From IMG/VR virus record IMGVR_UViG_3300020453_000406, positions 1 through 33,193 of that record: a DNA stretch of 33,193 bases; one strand, given 5' to 3'. This DNA comes from a virus. Position 1 is the stretch's first letter, and each line of letters begins with the position of its first letter. A model generated the notes under the pieces. That model had not been told where the DNA came from and did not search any database. It was given only the letters and a program-made list of their open reading frames with translations. The position numbers and the translations under genes are program-made. Below are positions 1 through 8,200 of the stretch, one piece after another.

Positions 1-672
1 CCCACTTCTTGCACTAATAATACCAACAGAATCAATATTTGTTACATCTTCATATGTTAATGTACCACCTATTGAAACATCACCTGTGAATGATCCTGTG
101 GCACCTGATACTTGACCACTAGCACTTAAATCACCTGTGTTGGAGTTGAATGTAAGGTTACTTCCAGTTTTAGGATTTATGTCTCCTGTAGCAGCAGTAG
201 CAAAAATTGGGAAGCAGGTTGTATCACTGGATTCATCAGCGACTGTGATAGTAGAAGCAACACCAGAACCACCGCCACCTTGAATGCTTACATCAATAGT
301 TGTTCCACTGACAGAAAAGGTATTTCCAGTGCCAATAAAGTTGAGGGTGCGAGCATTGCCAATAGAAACACCAGCAGACTGAATACCAACTCTATCATTA
401 GCCAGGTTAAATGCTTTATATGCAACACCTTCTAAAATATCACCACTTTGAGCACCACCATTCAAAACATCAATAGTAGTTGAATCTGTAGCAGTATAAT
501 CAGTTCCTTCAATAAGTCTTACACCATTGAGATATAGGTCAAGATATCCTGGTGTATAACTAGATGCAAAAGTAAAGGTAGTTGTTACTCCAGTAGGAGA
601 GAAAATCTGTCTAGATACAACTACTGATGAATCAGCAGGAGCTCTTCCAATATAACCGTTACGATCTGCCAT
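1..672 (-). CDS. Tail fibre / virion structural protein, C-terminus cut by window edge
   Basis: The reading frame opens with ATG at 672 and stays open for 224 codons to the window edge, so the C-terminus is missing. It begins MADRNGYIGRAPADSS and continues with a beta-rich domain (SYTPGYLDLYLNGVRLIEG, about residues 39-57), a Gly/Ser linker, and a stalk-like part with NLTFNSNTGDLSASG and LTYEDVTNIDSVGIISAR. The 'TYEDVTN.DSVGI..AR' pattern is familiar from fibre proteins of marine T4-like phages, so a virion fibre role is likely. The start overlaps the stop of the upstream 179-aa gene as TGATG, which implies co-translation. No receptor-binding tip or chaperone domain is visible in the part present. 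Confidence 0.75.
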   Translation of the reverse strand, partial: MADRNGYIGRAPADSSVVVSRQIFSPTGVTTTFTFASSYTPGYLDLYLNGVRLIEGTDYTATDSTTIDVLNGGAQSGDILEGVAYKAFNLANDRVGIQSAGVSIGNARTLNFIGTGNTFSVSGTTIDVSIQGGGGSGVASTITVADESSDTTCFPIFATAATGDINPKTGSNLTFNSNTGDLSASGQVSGATGSFTGDVSIGGTLTYEDVTNIDSVGIISARSG

Positions 673-1211
673 CAGTTAACTCCTGTAAGAATGCTGATAT
701 TTGCATCAATAGCATTTGCAGTATCACAAGAAACTTTAATGGCATCACTTGCTTCTAAAAGTGTCTTACCAGTATCAGAAATAACAAATGAAGAACCAGC
801 AGGAACAGGAATTTTGCTTGCAATTGCCACAGTTACACCTGCACTTTGATCTAATACTTGAACAGTAAGTTCTACTTGACTATTTGTATTATTTGCAAAG
901 GTTCCACCAATTAAAATTGTTTTTGTACCACCTGGTGATGTATAAATGGTGGTTGGTGTTAAAAATTTAACACTTTGATTTGTTGTTGATGATGTGTTAG
1001 TAGAATCTCTATCAACAACAACTTGACTAACACCAATTGATGAAACAGTTGTTCCTGCAATATAGTTTTGATTATCAACCAAGTCACCAACTGCCACTCC
1101 ACTAGTAGAAATACCAGTAATTTTGTTAGTGGTAATTCCAATAGCACCAGCAGCACTAGAATTAACAGTTCCCACAGCTCTTGCTAATTTATTTGAAAAA
1201 GATTCTGCCAT
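672..1211 (-). CDS. Small virion structural protein, fibre-associated (179 aa)
   Basis: The protein starts MAESFSNKLARAV and is rich in Thr, Ser, Val and Gly with few charged residues, typical of a beta-structured virion protein. Residues about 88-179 (TTIYTSPGGTKTILIGGTF, then VQVLDQSAGVTVAIASKIPV and ISILTGVN) look like a compact beta-sandwich such as those in phage decoration and fibre-cap proteins. There is no signal peptide or membrane segment. It lies between two fibre genes and has its own late-promoter-like element just upstream at 1232-1239. Its stop overlaps the start of the next fibre gene. I recognise it only as a conserved-looking marine myovirus structural type; the exact role is unknown. 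Confidence 0.65.
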   Translation of the reverse strand: MAESFSNKLARAVGTVNSSAAGAIGITTNKITGISTSGVAVGDLVDNQNYIAGTTVSSIGVSQVVVDRDSTNTSSTTNQSVKFLTPTTIYTSPGGTKTILIGGTFANNTNSQVELTVQVLDQSAGVTVAIASKIPVPAGSSFVISDTGKTLLEASDAIKVSCDTANAIDANISILTGVN

Positions 1212-1231
1212 TTTTCTTTACGTGATAGAGA

Positions 1232-1239
1232 TATTTATC
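1232..1239 (-). promoter_or_regulatory. T4-type late promoter (GATAAATA) for the 179-aa gene
   Basis: On the minus strand the octamer GATAAATA matches 7 of 8 bases of the T4 late consensus TATAAATA and lies about 20 nt before the ATG at 1211. Its first bases are shared with the TGA stop codon of the upstream 326-aa gene (TGATAAATA). Confidence 0.6.
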
Positions 1240-2218
1240 AAGCACCAAGTGCAATAACAAGTCCAAGTGAGACACTAGGTGTAACAGTTACTGTTGAAAC
1301 CCCAGATACAGTTGGTGTTGCTGTAACAGTGGCATTAACACCAGCAAAATCAATGATAGTTGCTGCTGTACCAATTAAAGTTCCACCAGAGGAAACTCCA
1401 ACAGAACCTGCTGGGAATCCTGTAAGATTTGAACCATCACCAAAGTAAGTAACAACACCAGAAGTTGCTGTAACAACACCAGAGGAAACCTTTACAGTTC
1501 CAAGTGTTGAAACACCTGTTATATTGGAATTACCAAAGACATTCAGTCCACTTGCTGTTGCAATACCAGTAACACCAAGTGTGCCAATTGTACCAATACC
1601 AGAGATATTGATGTTTCTACCAGTTACCTCATCATAAACAACATCATCAGCAACATATAAATCACCACCAACATATAAATCACCACCAGTGGTTGTAATA
1701 CCACCAGATTCAGCAAGGGTTGTGACTCCAAGTACTCTTAATTCTTTGAAGAATGTAACTGGTCCACCAGCAGTGGCAATGCCAGTGACATTTAATGTTC
1801 CAGTGGTTGCAGCAATAGCAACAATATAATTAATTGCACCCCCAGATACAACTAAATTGGGAGCAAAGATGTCATTATCAAATGTTGCAGCTAAAGTATC
1901 ACCTGCACCTGCTCTTACATCAAGTGCAAATCTTGGAGAAGATGAATGAATACCAAGATTGCCAGAATCTATATCAAACTTGGCAACTGTGGCACCAACA
2001 CCAATAACTACATCTTTCCTGAAGGTAGTAATACCAGCAATATCAACAGTGTTGACAATGCCTCCATCATCAGCAAATCTTACATCGCCTCTGACGTCAA
2101 GTCTTGTAAGGGGAGCAGTTGTCCCCAAACCCACATGAAGATCCTGAGCATCAGCAACAATTAATCTGCTACCAACCTCTAATCCGTTTTTGACTACAAA
2201 ATTCTTATTTACAGCCAT
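1238..2218 (-). CDS. Tail fibre protein with VGxGTT stalk repeats (326 aa)
   Basis: It starts MAVNKNFVVKNGLEVGSRL, an N-terminus common in marine T4-like fibre proteins. It then carries the stalk motif LHVGLGTTAPLTRLDVRGDV (about residues 28-47), several 'GIATA..' and 'VSTLG' beta-repeats, a duplicated GGDLYV, and the motif VTYFGDGSNLTGF. Motifs of this kind build trimeric beta-stranded fibre shafts. The last ~50 residues (TVTATPTVSGVSTVTVTPSV) are a Thr/Val-rich tip. No S74 autoproteolytic chaperone domain is present. A perfect TATAAATA lies upstream at 2254-2261. The shared YFGDGS motif links it to the 1964-aa fibre. Which fibre it belongs to is not known. Confidence 0.75.
   Translation of the reverse strand: MAVNKNFVVKNGLEVGSRLIVADAQDLHVGLGTTAPLTRLDVRGDVRFADDGGIVNTVDIAGITTFRKDVVIGVGATVAKFDIDSGNLGIHSSSPRFALDVRAGAGDTLAATFDNDIFAPNLVVSGGAINYIVAIAATTGTLNVTGIATAGGPVTFFKELRVLGVTTLAESGGITTTGGDLYVGGDLYVADDVVYDEVTGRNINISGIGTIGTLGVTGIATASGLNVFGNSNITGVSTLGTVKVSSGVVTATSGVVTYFGDGSNLTGFPAGSVGVSSGGTLIGTAATIIDFAGVNATVTATPTVSGVSTVTVTPSVSLGLVIALGA
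1652..1687. repeat. Perfect 18-nt tandem duplication
   Basis: The 18-nt unit aacatataaatcaccacc occurs twice head to tail (1652-1669 and 1670-1687) inside the 326-aa fibre gene and encodes GGDLYV twice. It lengthens the shaft by one repeat unit and looks like a recent slippage event, since the copies are identical. Confidence 0.85.
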
Positions 2219-2253
2219 AAGCTAGGTGGTTCACTATCCCCACAGGTTTTAGT

Positions 2254-2261
2254 TATTTATA
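2254..2261 (-). promoter_or_regulatory. T4-type late promoter (perfect TATAAATA)
   Basis: The minus strand reads TATAAATA, an exact match to the T4 gp55-dependent late promoter core, in the 46-nt gap between the 979-aa gene and the 326-aa fibre gene. It is correctly oriented, about 36 nt before the ATG at 2218. Confidence 0.8.
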
Positions 2262-2264
2262 ACA

Positions 2265-5204
2265 CTAAGATACGTATCTGGAGTCGCTTGTAAATGACCC
2301 TCCATCTGGTGTGACTTCTAAATCATTAAAATCACTATCAAGGTTATCATCCAACTGTAGAGTATTGCCAGATAATCTAAATGATAATCCTCTTCCTCCT
2401 GAAGCAGTTGAACTAGTTCTAGTGTAAACAGCATTTCGTGCAATTTGTGCGCTTACAGTTCCTCCATTAGGACCAAATGTCAATGTATCTGGACCAGTAC
2501 CACTCTGCCTGGTGAAAGTAACAGTATTACTGTCACCAGCATTTCTACTAACAGAGAAGCGTACAGTTCTTAGTCCATTGGAACTATTAGATTTTGGCGG
2601 AATACAAGGTGTAGGATCAAGATTTTCTGAATATACTTCAAAACAAATAAACGCCACATCATCATTTCCTCCAAGTTGTGTTCCAGTGGGAAGTACAGAA
2701 CTTGAAAGAATTTCTACTTCATCACTTGCATACCCTGAGGCACCTCCACCACCTGAACCATTATTTGTTGCACCAGTTCCACCTCTGGCACCTGCACCTC
2801 CACCACCTTGGTTTCCTGATGCAGCACCACCATTGTTTCTCCAACCCTGACCAGGTTTATATCCTCTCAGAAGTGTTGTTGAGTCTGAGATTGTGCTTCC
2901 ATCAGTATTGTTCATTTTTGATTGCCCAATGTCAGCGCAATGTGCAAATCTAGCAATCCAATAAACAGCACCAACAGTACATCCACCAATTCTGCCACTC
3001 CCAGAAGAATCATTATCAAAATCTCTGAGGCCAGTTCTACCAGCCTGTGTCAATCCAGTTGTGGGAAGTTCTCCTTGTTGTATTACAACACCACCTCGAC
3101 CAGATGATGAACCTTGTCCATCTTCACCAGCAACCTGAAGACCTCCCCCATCTCCACCTCTACCATTGGTGCCAGCACCACCTCCACCACCAGCAACAGC
3201 AATCATTTTTGCTTTGTGGTAGATTCCACAAATTCCTCCACCACCATTATTACCACCTCTTGGTCCTCCACCTTGCTGATCATTAACACCTAATTTAATA
3301 ATGTATTCTTCATTCCTTATCAAGGTTGTCTTGAATACAGAAATACCACCTGTTCCTCCTCTATTACCATTTCTATTAATACCTGCTGCGCCACCTACTG
3401 TAACTTTTACTTCTACATCTTCCTCAGCTGCCCAGACACAAATAATTCTTGCATTTCTATTTGCATCTGCTCTGAATGACAATCCACCCATTTTTGCAAT
3501 GTCTCTTTCTTCAGCTTCAACAGTTACTACACCTTGAGAATATCTTTCAAATTTTAATAAAGCTCTACCAACACTAACATCAAAGTTTACTTCTGTTGAT
3601 GATATTTTCTGTGGTCTTGCATCAATATGTGTTACAACACAACTTATTTTATCAAAAGAAGCATTTGAATTCCTAATAACTAATGTACTCTTGACTCCAT
3701 CAGATACCACTTCTTGTGAAACAGATCTAGTCAAATTTGAAAATGAACTTCCTCCTAATGACTGACCATTGAATTGCCAATCAAAAACCAATTTTTCATT
3801 TGACCCATCTTGAATAGATGCAGTAATCTCAAATGTGGCATTATTATTTGTAATTGTTGTCTGAGAAACTGGTTGAGATTTAATTTCAATTCTTGGCGGA
3901 ATTGATAGGGTAAACAAACCCGAATCAAATGGTTCATTTATAGCATTAGCAGTTGATTTTGCAATTCCTGTTTGAAAATATGCAGAATTTTCATAATTTG
4001 CTCTTAAGAAGAATTTTCTTCCATTATCTGCAAAAAGTGTGTTGTTTATTGTAAGAGTTGTTGTTGCTGTTCCAACTAAATTTGTTGATTCTGAGAGAGG
4101 ACCTACTCCTTCCTCATACCATTGATATTTTAACTCACCAGTATTTGTATTTCTTTTTGTTTGACCAGATGGAAATAATGCTGTTGCAATACCAGTAAGA
4201 ATTTTAGATCTATTTTCATAACTTGTTCCAAAAACAGTTACTCTACCACCACCAGTATTTGAAGCTTTTTCAAAAAAACCATTAACTATGTTTGTGACAG
4301 AAATAAATCCTGATCCACCACCACCTGAACCATTAATAGTGGATGCTTGATAACCACCACCACCTCCACCAAAATATCCACCTCCACCACCACCAGTATC
4401 ATTATAAGGACTTCCAGCGCCGCCTTGAAGAGCAGAACCATTTGATCCTGCATAAACTCCTTGACCACCTTCTATACTTTTTCCACCACTTCCAGCACTT
4501 AATTGTGTTCCACCTGTGCCTGAAAGAGATGTATTTGATACATTTCTGTCAGTAGGATTTACAAATCCACCTTGCAATCCACCACCATCTCCACCATCTG
4601 CCTTTCTATCTGGATTAAATCCTCCATCATCATCAGGGTCAGTTTCAAATGAACCTCCTCCACCACCACCTGCAATCAAAAGTGCATTTGCTTGTGAAAC
4701 AGTGCCTTTAAATAAACCAGTATAACCACCACCAGATCCACCTGCCCCTCCTTTTGTGGGTGATGTTTGAGAATTATCAGAACCGCCAGAAGCAGCACCT
4801 CCACCTACTGCGCCAGCACCACCATTATGTGTGCCTTTAGATCCAATTACAAGTGTATATGACTGTCCCTTTTCAAAACTAACTGTTCCTGTAACATTAC
4901 CACCTTTACCACCTTCTCCAAAGTTTTCAGCAACATCACCTGGACCACCAGCAGCACCCTGTAATGTGACTGTCATTAAAAAATTACCATTTGAAACCAT
5001 GGTGTAAATCTTTGATGATTCAAAATTTGAAAAATCACCAATTGTTTCTAAATCAATTGTGGTTGTGCCATCTGGTAATGCAGGTGAAATTGTTATTGTA
5101 GATTCAGTTCCTGATTCTGAACCAATTGATTTAAGTGTGGATAATGTTGGACCATTAAGATCCAGAAATGAATTTACTTGTCTAGCATGTTTAAACCCTA
5201 TCAT
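2265..5204 (-). CDS. Glycine-rich adhesin-like fibre protein with two Gly-rich domains and Ig-like domains (979 aa)
   Basis: The domain order is visible from composition. Residues 1-75 are an N-terminal attachment region. Residues about 75-325 form a first glycine-rich domain with runs of 4-6 Gly and 'GGxGG' spacing. Residues about 330-540 look like two Ig-like beta domains (LKYQWYEEGVG with NGRKFFLRANYEN, then PPRIEIKSQPVSQTT with KLVFDWQFNGQ). Residues about 630-855 form a second glycine-rich domain. A C-terminal beta domain ends with DSDFNDL (956-962), a possible metal-binding loop. The Gly-rich regions resemble the Gly_rich family seen in ALK kinase ectodomains and recall the polyglycine of T-even gp38 adhesins, so host-receptor binding is a reasonable inference. 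The start overlaps the 1964-aa gene stop as ATGA. No enzyme motif is visible. Confidence 0.7.
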   Translation of the reverse strand: MIGFKHARQVNSFLDLNGPTLSTLKSIGSESGTESTITISPALPDGTTTIDLETIGDFSNFESSKIYTMVSNGNFLMTVTLQGAAGGPGDVAENFGEGGKGGNVTGTVSFEKGQSYTLVIGSKGTHNGGAGAVGGGAASGGSDNSQTSPTKGGAGGSGGGYTGLFKGTVSQANALLIAGGGGGGSFETDPDDDGGFNPDRKADGGDGGGLQGGFVNPTDRNVSNTSLSGTGGTQLSAGSGGKSIEGGQGVYAGSNGSALQGGAGSPYNDTGGGGGGYFGGGGGGYQASTINGSGGGGSGFISVTNIVNGFFEKASNTGGGRVTVFGTSYENRSKILTGIATALFPSGQTKRNTNTGELKYQWYEEGVGPLSESTNLVGTATTTLTINNTLFADNGRKFFLRANYENSAYFQTGIAKSTANAINEPFDSGLFTLSIPPRIEIKSQPVSQTTITNNNATFEITASIQDGSNEKLVFDWQFNGQSLGGSSFSNLTRSVSQEVVSDGVKSTLVIRNSNASFDKISCVVTHIDARPQKISSTEVNFDVSVGRALLKFERYSQGVVTVEAEERDIAKMGGLSFRADANRNARIICVWAAEEDVEVKVTVGGAAGINRNGNRGGTGGISVFKTTLIRNEEYIIKLGVNDQQGGGPRGGNNGGGGICGIYHKAKMIAVAGGGGGAGTNGRGGDGGGLQVAGEDGQGSSSGRGGVVIQQGELPTTGLTQAGRTGLRDFDNDSSGSGRIGGCTVGAVYWIARFAHCADIGQSKMNNTDGSTISDSTTLLRGYKPGQGWRNNGGAASGNQGGGGAGARGGTGATNNGSGGGGASGYASDEVEILSSSVLPTGTQLGGNDDVAFICFEVYSENLDPTPCIPPKSNSSNGLRTVRFSVSRNAGDSNTVTFTRQSGTGPDTLTFGPNGGTVSAQIARNAVYTRTSSTASGGRGLSFRLSGNTLQLDDNLDSDFNDLEVTPDGGSFTSDSRYVS

Positions 5205-8200
5205 GAGAAGTTCTGTCCTCCTACAACTCCATAGAGTGATGTGCCACCATCAAATGTCACATAAGAATAAACATCAATTGCTGCTCCTGTATTTGTCAAT
5301 ACAGGAATAACTCCTCCAGGCCAATAAACTGGAATTGCAGATCCCCCTGTTGTTTCAAAACTGTCAACTGCAACTGTTCTTGGTGTGCTTCCTTGTACAA
5401 TTTTGATTGTAAATGATGCAGAACTTCCTGCCTTTACACCCTCAAGAACAAATTTATTTACATTTTCAGTTGTGCTATGTAAGAAGGTGTTTGCTTCATC
5501 AAGTTTTAAAGTAATAACGTTTGATGAACTTGTTACAGTTTTAGGAATTTCATATGTGCTCTGAAGTCTTGCAGGTTCAACAACATCAAGTGCAGCGCTT
5601 GGTTGAGTAGAATTTATACCAACACCAGTTGATTTGACAGCAAGAATAGTACAACCAGTGCCTATACAAATTTCAGTGGCAGTCAGGATGCCAACTGTCA
5701 TATTTGATGTTGAAGAATCAATATCAAAGTTAGTTAAATTCAGTTTACCTGTGATGTTTACATCACTTTCAAAGTCCACTGTTGATGAGAATCTTGACTT
5801 ATTATTAACTAACAAGTCAGTCTTGCCTGTTCCTGGAGATCCAAGTTGCAGAGTAAAGGTGTCATCAAATACTGTGGTTCCAATACCAACATTGAAGTTA
5901 GAGATAGGATGAATACCTGTTCCAAGACCAGATGTAACACCACTAAACAAACTATCATTCAATAGACCATAAAGTCCTGAACCATCACCAAAGTATGTGC
6001 CACCTGAACCAACAAAGATGCCATCACCATTGGTTCTAATATCATATCCATTAGCAGTGGTTCCAATACCAACACCACCATTACCATCAATGGCAACCAA
6101 TGATGTTCCTGAACCAACTTGGAATGTATTAGTTCCAGGTGAAGTTGTGCCAACTCCAACACCATCAAAGATATAGATTTGTTTATCTTTGTCTATGCTG
6201 ATATTGCTGAATGGATACCACTCATTGTCAGTAGTATAAACCCAACCAGAATTTGAACCTTCTTCAGGTTGTGCTTTCCAAACAACATCACCTGCTGTGG
6301 CAGAATTTGTAGGAGTGGCAATACCAACAGAGTATTTTCTTGAAACAGTTGCATCACCCTGAATGAATACATGGTTTGCCTCAATACCTTCTGAAGATGT
6401 GGAAGTAATCTTCTTATTGAAAAGTACAGGACCATCAAACTGTGAAAGAAGACTACCAGTGTTACCACCTTCAACCTTAATTGCTCTGGAGACTGTAACC
6501 TCAGCAGGGTTGATGATATCAATACCAGTATCAGTACCAACAGAGAAGATGTCTTCACCAGTAACTGTTGGAATTGGAGTATCAAATACCTCTTCCTTAC
6601 CAGTGTTAGATGAAATCTTCTTATTACCAACAAAGAAGTCACCTCTGTCATTCATTCCAGTGAATACTGTAATACCACCAGCACTATTGAATGATTGAGT
6701 AGCAAGTTGCTCCTTAGTTGTAGGTTGCTTAGACTGCTTCTCAGGCAGCGCAGTAGAGTAGTTTCCAGGACCAAAACCAAGATATTCAAAGGTATGACCA
6801 GATGCTCTGATGATAGATGGTCTTCTAAGTTCAATTGGTTCTACAAGAATTCTTCTTACAACAGAACCTGAAATGTGAGTTGCTGTCTTAGTTCCCATCA
6901 GACCTCTGAATACCTTTACTGGGTTAGAGGTAACAGATGTCTTAATTCTCATAATCTCATCATCAATTCTCATATAGTCACCAATCTTAAAGTCAAAGTT
7001 ACTCAGATTGGTAATATTGACTTCATCAGTGACTAATGTTGAGATAGGTGATGAAAGTTGTGCTGTCAGGTTATCATAAACATTAAGAACTCTACCACCA
7101 AAGTTTTCATCAAACAAGTTGATGATACCTGGTTGTGGAATCAAACCTGGTGTATATGCTCTTACAGTGCCACTGATACTTGGTGTTGTATCATTCTTAC
7201 CAATATCAACAGTAAAGGTAGTCAGACCAACAATCTTTTTAACAATGAAATCACCATTGAACAATGATGCACTTGATCCATCAATTGTGATTTGATTATT
7301 TGCTCTAAATCCATGATTAACCAGTGTAGTTACAGTGGCAATACCTGAAGTATTATCATAGACAAACTTTGTATTATCTACAGTAAGACCAATACCTGTG
7401 AGTGTGCCAAATGCACCACCTGTTACTGTAGCACCAATTCCAGTAAATGATGGATTTGTAATTGTTCCACCAATTGATAAAACTTGGAGTTCCTTATTTG
7501 TAGAAATTCCTGTAATTTCATACAGTTTATTGTATTCTTTTCTTTCAAATGATGTGATATTCTCAACTCTTATAGTGTCTCCAACATTATTGAGAATATT
7601 GTCTACTCTAACTTGTGCAGATACAAATGGTGAAAATGTTGATGTACCAGTGATTGTAAGAAGATCACCAACCAGATAATCTGAACCTGGGTTCATAATC
7701 TCAACATTTGTGATTGAACCAGAAGAGTTAACTGTGATTCTGGCACTTGCATCTATACCATTTCCACCTGTAAGTGTGGCATTATAAAGACTTTCTACAC
7801 CACCAGTATTGTTACCATAACCCTGACCAGCAGGTGCTCCACCAACAAGACTTACATTTGTAATTCTATTGAGACCATGCTCAGTCTTAGTAAAGATTGT
7901 ATGAGCAGTACCAGCAGAGTTAGATACAATATCAGTGATACCAAAACCAACAGCAAGGTCAACCTGACCCTGAGAGGCAACAAATCTTGTAAGAGAGTGC
8001 TTAGGATCATCAATCTCTACATTACCCAGTGTTCTAGATGAAGCATATGCTGTGGCAGCATCAGGGTTTGAATTGGGATTGTCTCTATCATATTGTGGGA
8101 ATAGATCCTTAATTGGTTGTGGGAAGGCAAACTTCAGTCTGTCATTATATGGTGCAATGGTAGGAGTATTAGTAGCATCAACAATGGTCAGATAGTAAAC

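Noticed and set aside
2512-4725. Several plus-strand frames rich in Pro, His or Leu opposite the 979-aa gene
   Set aside because: They mirror Gly-rich codons on the other strand (GGN to CCN/ACC), have low-complexity products and no start signals.
2700-4800. Repeated CCACCACC-type tracts that might suggest a CRISPR or satellite array
   Set aside because: There is no fixed repeat length or spacer; the tracts are simply Gly codons of the adhesin gene.
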